The notes: generated by a model not told the origin, from the sequence alone. Numbered from the stretch's first letter, positions 8,741 to 17,896 are shown. The stretch is 64,000 nucleotides of DNA from Hyphomonadaceae bacterium (GCA_022841905.1 JALHQO010000006.1:152859-216858); one strand, 5' to 3'. Translations and numbers: made by a program.

Positions 8741-9643
8741 ATGCGCATCGAAAACCAGGACCCAGGCAATCTCAGAGATCGTGGCCGGGGCTCGGGCGGC
8801 GGTGGCGGCGGCGTGCCGGCGACGGCGCTGTTCGCGATCCTGCGCCGCATCGGCTTTCGCGGCATTCTGATTGTCGGCGTCATCCTTGGCGGCATCTACT
8901 TTTTGGCGCCGGACAATATCCGCAACGCCGTCTTCGGCGCGCTGCTCGGCGGCACGCCTGGCCAAGGCAGCACGGCGCAAGGCGAAGGCACGACGTGCGA
9001 ACAGCATGCCGAAGCCTGCGATTTCTCCGCGCGCGTGCTGGGCTCGACCAACGATGTCTGGAACGCGCAATTCCAGCAAGGCCGCCTGCCGAGCTATGGC
9101 ACGCAAGTCAGAGCCTATCAGGAGCCGACGATCAACGTGTTCTCCGGCAGCGTGCAAACCGCGTGCGGCGGCGCGACGTCAGATGTGGGCCCGTTCTACT
9201 GCCCGGCCGATCGCGAACTCTATATCGATCCGACCTTCTACGATGTGATGGAAAGCCGCCTGCGCGCGCCTGGTGATTTCGCGCAAGCCTACGTCATCGC
9301 GCACGAAGCCGGCCACCACGTGCAGAACCTGATCGGCGCCACGCAGCAGCAAGTGCAAGGCGAGAACCAAAACCAAACCTCAGTGCGCGTCGAGCTGCAG
9401 GCCGATTGCTTGGCTGGCGTCTGGGGCCACCAGGAGCGCGCCGATCTGCAGATCACCGAAGAAGATTTGCGCGAAGCTTTGAACGCCGCGCATGCGATCG
9501 GCGACGATACGCTGGGCCAATCGAACGAAAGCCAATTCACCCACGGCTCCAGCGCCCAACGCATGCGCTGGTTCCGCCGCGGGTTTGACTCAGGCGATGC
9601 GCGTCAGTGCGATACGTTCCGGGTGAGTGCGGCGCAGCTCTAA
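8741..9643 (+). CDS. YpfJ-type neutral zinc metallopeptidase
   Basis: A 300-residue protein. A Gly-rich basic N-terminus is followed by one membrane segment (about residues 41-56) and an outside metallopeptidase domain with zinc motif HEAGH (His188, Glu189, His192) in AYVIAHEAGHHVQNL. A further metal-ligand candidate is in VELQADCLAGVWGH. Cysteines at about 86, 93, 142 and 154 could form disulfides outside the cytoplasm. This is the widespread YpfJ/KPN_02809 family, whose substrate is unknown. ATG 8741 follows GGGGAGA. Confidence 0.93.
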   Translation: MRIENQDPGNLRDRGRGSGGGGGGVPATALFAILRRIGFRGILIVGVILGGIYFLAPDNIRNAVFGALLGGTPGQGSTAQGEGTTCEQHAEACDFSARVLGSTNDVWNAQFQQGRLPSYGTQVRAYQEPTINVFSGSVQTACGGATSDVGPFYCPADRELYIDPTFYDVMESRLRAPGDFAQAYVIAHEAGHHVQNLIGATQQQVQGENQNQTSVRVELQADCLAGVWGHQERADLQITEEDLREALNAAHAIGDDTLGQSNESQFTHGSSAQRMRWFRRGFDSGDARQCDTFRVSAAQL

Positions 9644-9645
9644 TT

Positions 9646-9713
9646 CAGGTGTCAGCGTGTCGGGTGTCAGGTGTCAGCAAGTTGGCGCCTGACACCTGGC
9701 AAACTGACACCTG
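9646..9713. repeat. Nested inverted repeats of CAGGTGTCAG between convergent genes
   Basis: CAGGTGTCAG occurs at 9646-9655 and 9668-9677, and its exact complement CTGACACCTG at 9689-9698 and 9704-9713. The outer and inner pairs nest into one long hairpin that fills the gap between the metallopeptidase and LysR genes. It is a likely bidirectional transcription stop or a BIME-like dispersed element. Confidence 0.8.
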
Positions 9714-9715
9714 GC

Positions 9716-10606
9716 CTAAGCGTTCCAGCTCGCGGCCTGATCGATCAGGAATTGCCGGAACGCGGCGATGCGCTTCGAGCGTTTCAGATCGCTTGGATAG
9801 ATGAAGTAAACTTCGAAGCTCGGGCCTGGCAGATCGGGCAGCACTTTCACGAGGTTTGGATTTTCGCGCGCCATGTAGTCGGGCACGCTGGCGATGCCGA
9901 AGCCGGATTCCACCGCGCGCAACATGCCATAGACATTGTTGATCTCGAGCAGCGGCGTGCGCGGTTTGGCGTCTTCGCGGCCGGCGCGTTGCGCCCAATC
10001 CAGTTCGCGCATCGGCGTCGGCACGCCGGCCTGATAGGCGATGATGCGGTGATTATCGAGATCCTCGACATTCTTCGGCGTGCCGTGGCGCTGCAGATAG
10101 CCCGCTGACGCATAGAGGCTGACATGCACCTCCAAGAGTTTGCGTTGGATAAGGTCAGCGTGCGTCGCCGCCCAGAGCCGGATGGCGCATTCCGCTTCCA
10201 GCTTCAGCAAATCATACTCGCGGTCGTCGAGCATGATCTTGAGGCGCGTCTCGGGATAGGTGTCGGCAAAGGCGCCGAGCCGGGGCGCGAGCCAGGTCGA
10301 GCCGAACGCGACCGGCGCCGTCACCGTGAGATCGCCGATCACCTTCTCGCGCGCGTCCTTCAGCGTGCTTTCGGCGATCACGGCCGCGCCCGCCATTTCG
10401 CGGGTGAACTCGCGGAGCGCCATGCCCGGGCCGGTGAGCAGCAGGCCGCGCGCGTGACGCTGGAACAGCGGCACGCCCATGTCGTTTTCGAGAGCGGCGA
10501 TCTGGCGGCTGACCGAGGATTGGCTGACGCCCAGCTTTTCAGCAGCCGCCGTCAGGCTGCCGGTCTCGGCGGCGAAGTGAAACGTCTTGAGTTTGTCCCA
10601 GTCCAT
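9716..10606 (-). CDS. LysR-family transcriptional regulator
   Basis: A 296-residue regulator. The N-terminal winged helix-turn-helix has the LysR signature (WDKLKTFHFAAETGSLTAAA, then SVSRQIAALENDMGVPLFQR), followed by a periplasmic-binding-like effector domain. ATG 10606 was chosen over the longer frame at 10654 because MDWDKLKTF is the normal start for this family. It is transcribed divergently from the mscS-like gene; the 98-base gap between them probably holds both promoters, and LysR regulators often control the divergent neighbour. The inducer is unknown. Confidence 0.92.
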   Translation of the reverse strand: MDWDKLKTFHFAAETGSLTAAAEKLGVSQSSVSRQIAALENDMGVPLFQRHARGLLLTGPGMALREFTREMAGAAVIAESTLKDAREKVIGDLTVTAPVAFGSTWLAPRLGAFADTYPETRLKIMLDDREYDLLKLEAECAIRLWAATHADLIQRKLLEVHVSLYASAGYLQRHGTPKNVEDLDNHRIIAYQAGVPTPMRELDWAQRAGREDAKPRTPLLEINNVYGMLRAVESGFGIASVPDYMARENPNLVKVLPDLPGPSFEVYFIYPSDLKRSKRIAAFRQFLIDQAASWNA

Positions 10607-10704
10607 CAATGCCGCCGCCTCCGAGGCGCCCTGTAGCGTCCTCGCGCGTTGCAATATTGCATAGCTCGACGGCTGGGTCGATAGAGAAGGGGTTGGGATT
10701 CGAA

Positions 10705-11727
10705 ATGCTGGAACGCTTCGGCGACATTGCGCACGTACCGCTGCTGACCATCGGGCAGTCCGCCGTCACGGTTGGCGGGCTCGGCGCGGCCGTGCTGCTG
10801 ATCGCGGCCTTTATGGTCGCCGCTTGGCTCATTGGCGGGGCGCTGAAGCGCCTGCGCCAGCGCACGCGCGAGGGCTCCGGCGCGCTCTACTTGTTCGAGA
10901 AGCTGACGACCTACGGCCTGGTGCTGTTCGGCTTCGTCGCCGGCCTCTCGACGCTGGGCCTCGACCTCTCATCCATCGCCGTGTTTGCCGGCGCGATCGG
11001 TATTGGCTTGGGGCTGGGCTTGCAGGGCATCGTCAAGGAATTCGTCTCGGGCCTGACGCTGATCTCCGACCGCGCTGTCCATATCGGCGACTACATCGAA
11101 TTGCCCGACGGCACGCGCGGAATCGTCCAAGAGATCGGCCCGCGCGCCACGCGCATCCGCAACAACGACAACGTCTATCTCTTGGTGCCAAACTCGCTGC
11201 TGATTGAAAACACAGTGATCAACTGGACTCTGCGCGGCGAGACGCGCCGCATCCACGTGCCGTTCCAAGTCGCTATCGGCGCTGACAAGGAGAAGGTCCG
11301 CGCCTGCGTGCTCGAAGCCGCGCGCGATGTGCCGTTCACGCTGCCCGATACCGATCAGCATCGCACGCAAGTCTGGCTCGTCGGCTATGGCGACAGCGCG
11401 CTGAAGTTTGAGCTGATCGTGTGGCCGACGCTGGAAGCGGTGAAACGGCCAAAGGCGATGAACGCGGCTTATATGTGGGCGATCGACGATGCGCTGCGCC
11501 AAGCCGGCATCGAAATTCCCTATCCGCAACGCGATCTGCGTATCCGCAGCTTCTTCGGCGAGGAAGGCGACGATGCGATGACGGCGCTCAACTTGCGCAA
11601 GACGCCGCACTCGCCGCCCGTCGCGCCGCCGACGGCCGCCAGCGTCAATGACGCCGCCGACGATCTGGCGCGGCCGGAAGAGCCGATCGACAGCGACGTC
11701 GAAGCGGCAGAGCCGCACAAAGCGTAA
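10705..11727 (+). CDS. MscS-family small-conductance mechanosensitive channel
   Basis: A 340-residue inner-membrane protein. Three hydrophobic segments come first. The third, pore-lining one is Gly-rich (GLGLGLQGIVKEFVSGLTLI), and the cytoplasmic beta domain follows (VHIGDYIELPDGTRGIVQEI, LLVPNSLLIENTVINWTL). It releases solutes on hypo-osmotic shock. The C-terminal 40 residues are Pro/Ala/Asp-rich and probably disordered. Start 10705 (MLERFGDI) was preferred because the upstream extension back to 10609 would run into the LysR promoter region. Confidence 0.92.
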   Translation: MLERFGDIAHVPLLTIGQSAVTVGGLGAAVLLIAAFMVAAWLIGGALKRLRQRTREGSGALYLFEKLTTYGLVLFGFVAGLSTLGLDLSSIAVFAGAIGIGLGLGLQGIVKEFVSGLTLISDRAVHIGDYIELPDGTRGIVQEIGPRATRIRNNDNVYLLVPNSLLIENTVINWTLRGETRRIHVPFQVAIGADKEKVRACVLEAARDVPFTLPDTDQHRTQVWLVGYGDSALKFELIVWPTLEAVKRPKAMNAAYMWAIDDALRQAGIEIPYPQRDLRIRSFFGEEGDDAMTALNLRKTPHSPPVAPPTAASVNDAADDLARPEEPIDSDVEAAEPHKA

Positions 11728-11769
11728 CGGACCGCCGACCGGAGAGCCGGCGATCCGTCACCCCGCGTC

Positions 11770-13209
11770 TCACGCATCCTTCCACGTCGAGTGAAAGCCG
11801 AGTGGGGCGCGGTAGGGGCTGCGCCAGGTGGCAATCGGGCCATCGCCCACGCCTGCCGCGTCGAACACGTGCAACTCGGTGGCCTGCTCGCGTGCGTTGA
11901 GCGTAACGCCGACGAGCCAGGCATCGCGCTCATTGGTGCGGCCGGGCTTGGTCACGAACAGATGCTCCTGCACCATCTGGTCAGCGCCGAAATCGTGTTC
12001 GGCGTAAGCGCCCGTGCGCCAGTTCATCAGACCGAGCCGGCTGACGGCGCGATCATCGACGATGCTGACCAGATCGCGGGCGCGGCCTTGGCGGCGGCGA
12101 TCGGTCTGTGGGAATTCGCCGTAACGGCCGCTGCGTTGCAGTTCGGCGCGTCCATCGGCGTGCAACACCGCCAGCACCAGTTCGGCGGACGGCGTTTGCC
12201 CGGTTTCCTGCGTGATCATGCTGCGCGCTTGATGCGTGACGAAATCGGCGTTCGCGGAAGCGCAGAGATCGAAGCGGATCGCGCCGTCGGCATCTTCCCA
12301 CGCATCGCCGGTGTGGAAGAAGAACATGGCCGGCAATTCGTAGACGCGGCGGTTTGAGTAGTCGTTCTTGTCCAGCACCAGCACGCGGAACGGCTGGTCG
12401 CCGTGCCAAGTGAAGCCATCGACCATCGGCGCTGTCATGCGATCGTGGATCCATGGCTGCAGCGGAATGATCAGGTGGCGTTCGCTCACCGCCCAGTCGT
12501 GCACGTAAGAGCGAGTGGGCAGTTGGATGATCTGCGCATCTTCGACCGCGCCGTTGGGCGAAAGCCGCCAGACGATGCAGCGGTCGCCATAGATTCCGAG
12601 ATTCCAGATACGGCCGTTCGGCTCCACCTTCGGGTGCGCGGTAAACGGCATGCTGGCGAGATCGGCGCGCAGCGGACGCACGCCAAGCGTGGCCAGCGAG
12701 CGCGGATCCATGCGCGTCGGCGAGCCGCCTTCCCACAGCGCCCAAAGCTCGTCGCCGACGATCATCACCGATGTATTGGCGGCGTTCATCGAGTCCGGGC
12801 CCTCGATCGCGGCGTTACGATCGCCGCGCGTGCCGAAGCCCGGCATGACGATACGCTGTTCGCGTTGTTCGAGCCGGCGCTTGGGCGTGTCGACGAATTT
12901 GCCGCTATGGCGGGCGCGGCCATCTTCGATGGCGAAGCGCTGGACGAAGCCGTCGCCGTCGAACCAGTGGCCGGTGGCGCTATCGGCATAGCGGAACCAG
13001 CCGGGGCCGTTGCGGTAGTGCTCGCCGGCCAGAGCGCGCGGGGCGCGCCCGGAGAGGAGGCGCATGCCGGCTTCGGCGAAGCCGTCGACCGGGGCGTTGT
13101 CGAGACCCGGGCTCCAGCGCGGCGTCTCGGTGGCGAGGGCCGGGCCCGCCGCCGCGATGACGCTGGCGGCGGCGAAACCGGAGAGAAGCTGGCGGCGGGA
13201 GAGGCTCAT
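11770..13209 (-). CDS. Carotenoid oxygenase (RPE65 family) with Tat-like signal
   Basis: A 479-residue protein. The N-terminus MSLSRRQLLSGFAAASVIAA carries a twin-arginine-type signal, so it is probably exported folded with its iron. The body is the seven-bladed carotenoid cleavage dioxygenase fold: RALAGEHYRNGPGWFRYADS near the start, FTAHPKVEPNGRIWNLG, and His-rich segments (HDWAVSERHLIIP, FFFHTGDAWED, GFHSTW at the end) that would supply the four iron ligands. Start 13209 gives the export signal; longer forms do not. The upstream DUF2141 gene ends one base before this start, so the two form an operon. Confidence 0.9.
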   Translation of the reverse strand: MSLSRRQLLSGFAAASVIAAAGPALATETPRWSPGLDNAPVDGFAEAGMRLLSGRAPRALAGEHYRNGPGWFRYADSATGHWFDGDGFVQRFAIEDGRARHSGKFVDTPKRRLEQREQRIVMPGFGTRGDRNAAIEGPDSMNAANTSVMIVGDELWALWEGGSPTRMDPRSLATLGVRPLRADLASMPFTAHPKVEPNGRIWNLGIYGDRCIVWRLSPNGAVEDAQIIQLPTRSYVHDWAVSERHLIIPLQPWIHDRMTAPMVDGFTWHGDQPFRVLVLDKNDYSNRRVYELPAMFFFHTGDAWEDADGAIRFDLCASANADFVTHQARSMITQETGQTPSAELVLAVLHADGRAELQRSGRYGEFPQTDRRRQGRARDLVSIVDDRAVSRLGLMNWRTGAYAEHDFGADQMVQEHLFVTKPGRTNERDAWLVGVTLNAREQATELHVFDAAGVGDGPIATWRSPYRAPLGFHSTWKDA

Positions 13210-13210
13210 C

Positions 13211-13648
13211 TTAGTTGCTCCCCGGGATCGTGATCTGGTGGACGTTGGCCCCGGCGGTGACGGTGAACACGGCGTCTTCCCAGCTCGCTGGGCCAAAGCG
13301 GCCGCGGGCATTGTTGGAGAAGGCGAACGGTTCGGTCGGGATGCCGAAGGGGTTGGTGTCCAACTGGCCGTTGCCGTTGACGTCGTGGAAGAGGCGGATC
13401 GCGTACTGGCCGGGTGGCACGTTCTCGAATGAGACGCTGGCGCTGGCGGCGGTGATTGGGATTTGGCGAGCGGTGAGCTGGTCGCCTGAGCCGTAGCCCT
13501 CGGCCGAGTTGAACACCTGCATCATCACCGAGCCCTGCGGCTGCAGGCCGGTCAGCTGAACGGTCACGGTGGCGGTTTCGTCGGCCTGGGCGGGGGCGGT
13601 GGCGCAGCCTGCGGCCAGGACGAGGGCGATGAGGGCGGTGCGAAGCAT
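13211..13648 (-). CDS. DUF2141 secreted protein
   Basis: A 145-residue protein whose signal peptide (MLRTALIALVLAAGCATAPA) also reads as a possible lipobox at LAAGC. The rest is the DUF2141 beta-sandwich, with FENVPPGQYAIRLFHDVNGN and the Asp-rich NGNGQLDTNPFGIPTEPFAF. Function is unknown; family members often sit beside carotenoid genes, which fits the carotenoid oxygenase directly downstream. ATG 13648 is preceded by GGAGAAACCC. Confidence 0.85.
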   Translation of the reverse strand: MLRTALIALVLAAGCATAPAQADETATVTVQLTGLQPQGSVMMQVFNSAEGYGSGDQLTARQIPITAASASVSFENVPPGQYAIRLFHDVNGNGQLDTNPFGIPTEPFAFSNNARGRFGPASWEDAVFTVTAGANVHQITIPGSN

Positions 13649-13867
13649 TGGGTTTCTCCGGTGGCGGCGTGATTGCCGTTGACCTGAGAGTGTCCGGGGG
13701 CCCCGCCCCAAGCTATTGGATATACGTGAGTTCGCGGCTCCCGTGCGTGAGCGGGCGCCCGCCCGCGACTGGCGATGCGCGAGCTGCGGGGCGAAAGACT
13801 GGCGCTTCGCGGGTGACGGCGGCTGGCCGATGGCGCAACCGCTTGCCTTGAGCGCGGCCTTGTGCAA

Positions 13868-13879
13868 ACTGTAGACAGT
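13868..13879. promoter_or_regulatory. Palindrome ACTGTAGACAGT abutting the GntR start
   Basis: The arms ACTGT/ACAGT flank a 2-base centre and touch the ATG at 13880. FadR/FCD-type GntR proteins bind related GT-N-AC palindromes, so this is a plausible autoregulatory operator. A TTGAGC/TGTAGA pair (13848 and 13870) could be a promoter giving a nearly leaderless mRNA. Confidence 0.45.
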
Positions 13880-14542
13880 ATGCAGAGCACGCTCGATCGC
13901 GCCAATATCAGCGCCGCTGCCGGTGAGACGGTACGGGCCATGATTGTCGACGGTCGGTTGGGGGGAGGAGAGCGGATCAACGAAGTCCACTTGGCCGCCC
14001 AGCTTGGCGTGAGCCGCACGCCGCTGCGCGAAGCGCTAGCCGGCTTGGTGGCGGAGGGCGCCCTGATCGCCAAGCCGCGGCTTGGCTATTTTGTCCTGCC
14101 TCTGACGCTGGAAGAGTTCGAACAAATCTATGACATCCGGCCGCTGCTTGATCCAGAGGCGTTGCGCCTAGCCGGCATCCCGTCAGCCAAACAGCTCGAC
14201 CGTTTGGAGCGGCTCAACGACAAGCTCGCTGCTGCCCGCGATCCGGAAACGGCCATCGACGTCGACGACGCTTGGCACGCCGAACTGCTGAGCGGCTGCC
14301 CCAACAAGGTTCTGCTCGATCTGATCGATGCCATGATTCGGCGGACACGCCGCTACGAACTCGCTTTGATGCGAGAAACCTCGAACGTACGGGTCGCGAC
14401 CGAGGATCACGTTCGCATCCAGGCGGCGCTCCGCGCGGGCGATCTCGGGTCGGCGTGTGCGGCGCTCAAGCAAAACATGCAGAGCGGGCGCGAGCCCATC
14501 GTCGCGTGGCTGAAACAACGCGGCGTTCAAAAAGCGAAATAG
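13880..14542 (+). CDS. GntR-family regulator (FCD subfamily)
   Basis: A 220-residue regulator. The N-terminal winged helix contains GGERINEVHLAAQLGVSRTP followed by LREALAGLVAEGALI. The all-helical FCD effector domain follows (FEQIYDIRPLLDPEALRL, later His-containing DDAWHAELL and TEDHVRIQAAL). ATG 13880 is used; a GTG at 13862 would add six residues but would place the palindrome inside the gene. The serine hydrolase starts 8 bases downstream and is probably cotranscribed. The effector is unknown. Confidence 0.9.
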   Translation: MQSTLDRANISAAAGETVRAMIVDGRLGGGERINEVHLAAQLGVSRTPLREALAGLVAEGALIAKPRLGYFVLPLTLEEFEQIYDIRPLLDPEALRLAGIPSAKQLDRLERLNDKLAAARDPETAIDVDDAWHAELLSGCPNKVLLDLIDAMIRRTRRYELALMRETSNVRVATEDHVRIQAALRAGDLGSACAALKQNMQSGREPIVAWLKQRGVQKAK

Positions 14543-14550
14543 TGGGTGGG

Positions 14551-16308
14551 ATGATGAAGCTTGTGAAAGTTGCGGCGTGCGCGCTGATGCTCGCGGTAAC
14601 GCCAGCCGCCGCTCAGACGCAGGCGCTGCCCGACATCAACGGGCTTTGGGCCGCGCACATGCGGTACGGCCCCGACATTCGCGGCCCGCTCCTGATCGAG
14701 CGGCGCGGCGGGCGCTTGTTCGCCGAGATCGCTGGCCATTGGGTCGAGGCGACGATCGCTGGGGACGAAGTGCGCTTTGAGCTGCCGAGCGGCGCGGGCG
14801 GCTTTTGCGGCCGCTTCGTTGGCCGAGAGGAAAGCCTGCGCGGTCACTGGATTCAGCAACGCACCATGTCGAGTGGAACGCCTTATGCGTCGCCCACCAC
14901 GCTGCGGCGTCTGCGCCCGAACGCCTGGCAGGGCGAGGTCGCACCGTTGGATGACGCGATCACCATGTATCTGATGATCCGCACCGATGAGAGCGGCGTC
15001 GCGCGCGCCTATCTGCGCAATCCGGAGCGCAATATCGGCGCGATGCTGCAGATCGACCGTATCGAACAAAGCGGTGATCATCTTTCGATGATCGGTCGTT
15101 TCCGCGGACGGGGCCAGGAGCAAGTGTTTGCCGAGGCCGAGTACGATCGCAACAACGATTTGATCCCGTTTCACTTCCGGCAGTTCGGCGTGACCATGGA
15201 TTTCGCGCCGGCCTCGCCAGAGGATGAACGCCGCTTCTATCCGCGCGGCGAAGCACCAGACGCCTTCGCTTATACGCCTCCGCCCGCGCTCGATGACGGC
15301 TGGCGCACTGGCACGCTCGAAGACGCCAGCATTGACCGCGTCCAGATCGGCGCCTTCGTCGACATGCTGGCCCGCCAAGCGCAAGAGGGCGTTGCAACGC
15401 CGCAGATCCATGCGCTCCTGATCGCGCGCCACGGCCGCTTAGTTCTCGAGGAATATTTTCACGGCTTTAGCCGTCACGACGTGCACGACACGCGCTCGGC
15501 CTCCAAGAGCATGACAGCCATTCTCGTCGGCGCCGCGATGCGCAACGGCGCACCATTCAGCGCCCACAGCCTTATCGTTGACAGCGTCGATCCGGCGCTT
15601 CTGCCGGCGACGATTGATCCGCGCCTAGCGGCGATGCGCGTCGAGCACGTGCTGACGATGAGTGCCGGCTTTAATTGCGACGACAGTGACGGCGATTCCC
15701 CCGGCAACGAAGACGTCATGCAGGAACAGAGGGAAGAGCCAAATTGGTGGCGCTATGCGCTGAACGTGCCGATGGCGCGGAATCCGGGTGAAAGCGCGGT
15801 CTATTGCAGCATGAATCCCAACTTAATGGGCGCGGTGCTGTCGCACGAAACCGGGCGCTGGTTGCCGGACTTATTTGCGGAGCAGGTCGCCGAGCCGCTC
15901 GGCATCCGCCGCTATTTTCTGAACCTCAGCCCAACCGGCGATTGGTATCTCGGCGGTGGCGCGCAATTCGAGATGCGCGATTTCATGAAAATGGGTCAGC
16001 TGGTCTTAAGCGGCGGGGTTTGGAACGGACGCGGCGTGCTCGATCGCGCTTATGTCGAGCGCATGACCGCGCCTCTCGTTGAGATGCAGGAGCGGCGCTA
16101 CGGCTATTACTGGTGGCAACAGGACATGCCGTATCGCGGCCGCCAAGTGCGCGTCGTGTACGCGGCGGGCAATGGCGGCCAGATCGTCATGGCCGTGCCG
16201 GAGCTCGATTTGGTGGTCGCGTTCTACTCAGGCGATTTCGGCCACCCCGCCGCGCTTACAGCGCAGCGTGTGTGGGTTCCTGAGTACATTTTACCGGCGG
16301 TGAATTAG
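14551..16308 (+). CDS. Exported serine hydrolase of the beta-lactamase class C/esterase family
   Basis: A 585-residue protein with a signal peptide (MMKLVKVAACALMLAVTPAA, cut after AAA-Q). A beta-rich N-terminal region of about 240 residues, which I do not recognise, precedes the serine hydrolase domain. The SxxK nucleophile is in DTRSASKSMTAIL; the second motif is YCS rather than YSN (VYCSMNPNLMG), and the third is a GNGGQ-type loop (AAGNGGQIVMAVPELD). YCS-type variants are usual for esterase or peptidase-like members rather than true antibiotic-degrading beta-lactamases. Start 14551 or 14554 (ATGATG). The gene overlaps the convergent trxB by 4 bases. Confidence 0.85.
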   Translation: MMKLVKVAACALMLAVTPAAAQTQALPDINGLWAAHMRYGPDIRGPLLIERRGGRLFAEIAGHWVEATIAGDEVRFELPSGAGGFCGRFVGREESLRGHWIQQRTMSSGTPYASPTTLRRLRPNAWQGEVAPLDDAITMYLMIRTDESGVARAYLRNPERNIGAMLQIDRIEQSGDHLSMIGRFRGRGQEQVFAEAEYDRNNDLIPFHFRQFGVTMDFAPASPEDERRFYPRGEAPDAFAYTPPPALDDGWRTGTLEDASIDRVQIGAFVDMLARQAQEGVATPQIHALLIARHGRLVLEEYFHGFSRHDVHDTRSASKSMTAILVGAAMRNGAPFSAHSLIVDSVDPALLPATIDPRLAAMRVEHVLTMSAGFNCDDSDGDSPGNEDVMQEQREEPNWWRYALNVPMARNPGESAVYCSMNPNLMGAVLSHETGRWLPDLFAEQVAEPLGIRRYFLNLSPTGDWYLGGGAQFEMRDFMKMGQLVLSGGVWNGRGVLDRAYVERMTAPLVEMQERRYGYYWWQQDMPYRGRQVRVVYAAGNGGQIVMAVPELDLVVAFYSGDFGHPAALTAQRVWVPEYILPAVN

Positions 16309-17294
16309 GCCGCCGCGCCAGCCTTGGCGCCGCGGGCGCGGTCCAACTCGATCGCGGCCAGATATTTTTCCGCTTCGAGCGCCGCCATGCAGCCGAGGCC
16401 GGCTGCTGTTACGGCTTGGCGGTAGGTGTCGTCGGCCACGTCGCCGGCGGCGTAGACGCCGGGGATGTTGGTTTCGGTCGTGCCGGGTTTGACGACGATG
16501 TAGCCATTATCCTTCATCGTCACTTGGCCCTTGAAGAGCTCCGTCGCCGGGGCGTGGCCGATGGCGACGAAGACGCCGTCGAGCTTGCGCTCTTCGCGCG
16601 CGCCGGTTTTCAGATTGCGCATGACGATGCCGGTGACGCCCTTGGGCTCCTCGGTGCCTTCGATGGACTCCAACTCGGTGTCCCAGACCACCTCGATGCT
16701 CGGATGGTTGAACAGCCGCTCCTGCAACACCTTCTCCGCGCGCAGCGAGTCGCGGCGGTGAATCAGCGTCACCTTGCTGGCGAGGTGGGCGAGATAGAGC
16801 GCTTCTTCGACCGCGCTGTTTCCGCCGCCGATCACCGCGACTTCCTTGCCGCGATAGAAGAAGCCGTCGCAGGTGGCGCAAGCGCTGACGCCGAAGCCCT
16901 GGAATTTGTGCTCGCTATCGAGCCCAAGCCATTTGGCTTGCGCGCCGGTAGCGATGATCACGGCGTCGGCCAGATAGATTTGGCCGCTATCGCCTGTCAG
17001 CTTGAACGGCCGCTGGCCCAGCTCGGCTTTGACGATGATGTCGTCGACCAGATCTGTGCCGACGTGTTTGGCTTGCGCGCGCATCTGCTCCATCAGCCAC
17101 GGGCCTTGGATAGCGTCGGCGAAGCCTGGGTAGTTTTCGACGTCTGTGGTGATGGTGAGCTGGCCGCCCGGCTGAAGCCCAGCGATCAGCATGGGCTTGC
17201 GGAGCGCGCGGGCGGCGTAAATGGCGGCGGTGTAGCCGGCGGGGCCCGAGCCGATGATGACGATAGGGGCGTGACGGGCTGCGGGTTCGGTCAT
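16305..17294 (-). CDS. trxB: Thioredoxin reductase
   Basis: A 329-residue FAD/NADPH flavoenzyme that reduces thioredoxin. The FAD-binding motif is IVIIGSGPAGYTAAIYAARA (residues 11-30), the redox-active disulfide Cys139-Ala-Thr-Cys142 is in SACATCDGFFY, and the NADPH motif is VAVIGGGNSAVEEALYLAHL. The C-terminal FAD contact is GVYAAGDV. Length is normal for the family. Start ATG 17294 (MTEPAARH) was chosen because the upstream extension has no homology-like content. It is transcribed divergently from the receiver gene. Confidence 0.96.
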   Translation of the reverse strand: MTEPAARHAPIVIIGSGPAGYTAAIYAARALRKPMLIAGLQPGGQLTITTDVENYPGFADAIQGPWLMEQMRAQAKHVGTDLVDDIIVKAELGQRPFKLTGDSGQIYLADAVIIATGAQAKWLGLDSEHKFQGFGVSACATCDGFFYRGKEVAVIGGGNSAVEEALYLAHLASKVTLIHRRDSLRAEKVLQERLFNHPSIEVVWDTELESIEGTEEPKGVTGIVMRNLKTGAREERKLDGVFVAIGHAPATELFKGQVTMKDNGYIVVKPGTTETNIPGVYAAGDVADDTYRQAVTAAGLGCMAALEAEKYLAAIELDRARGAKAGAAA

Positions 17295-17468
17295 GAAACG
17301 ATCGTGCCTTTGGGGATTGGATTCGCTTGAACCAATATGGCGGTTGCGGCGCGTCTCCGAAAGCGCGCCAAATCGCGCCGCGATCACAGTTTTTTCGGGT
17401 GCGAACTGCGATTGCGCGGGGGATAAGTCCCGCTATTGTCCCGCCCGGTCGCGGGGACACTGGGTACA

Positions 17469-17825
17469 ATGACGGGGCGTTTGAAGGTTCTGGTCGTCGA
17501 GGATGACACGCTGATCGCCATGGAGCTCGAAGAGCGCCTAGGCGAGATGGGCTATCTCGTGCTCGGCCCCGCCGCGACCGTCGAAGACGCCCAACAGCTG
17601 ATCGCCGCCAACCGCCCGGACGCCGCCTTGCTGGACGCCAATCTGGCCGGCGTCTCCAGCGTGCCGCTGGGCGTGAAGCTGGTCAGCCTCGGCGTGCCGT
17701 TCGCCTTCTGCACCGGCTACGACCAGATCAAGAATGCGCCGCCGGAAGTGGCCAAGGCGCCCATCCTCACCAAGCCGATCAGCGACGCCGAACTCTCTGA
17801 AGCGCTGAAGAACCTACTCCCGTAA
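17469..17825 (+). CDS. Single-domain response regulator, FATGUY type
   Basis: A 118-residue receiver without an output domain. It has the acidic pocket VVEDD, the phosphoacceptor Asp in DAALLDANLAG, and the conserved Lys in ILTKPIS. PFAFCTGYD matches the FAT-GUY motif (F-x-T-G-Y) of alphaproteobacterial single-domain receivers that work with HWE/HisKA2 kinases in general-stress signalling. No partner kinase is adjacent. ATG 17469 is preceded by GGGGAC. Inference: a phosphate sink or adaptor for a kinase elsewhere. Confidence 0.88.
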   Translation: MTGRLKVLVVEDDTLIAMELEERLGEMGYLVLGPAATVEDAQQLIAANRPDAALLDANLAGVSSVPLGVKLVSLGVPFAFCTGYDQIKNAPPEVAKAPILTKPISDAELSEALKNLLP

Positions 17826-17896
17826 ATTCGGCCGAGCCTGCGGCTCACGAATGATGCTTGCCGGCCAAATGATTCGATGATACTGGAAATATCGAA

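Noticed and set aside
11728..11769. A hairpin in the gap between mscS and the carotenoid oxygenase
   Set aside because: GCCGACCGGAGAGCCGGC can fold, but the stem is short and has mismatches and no T-run, so I did not call a terminator.
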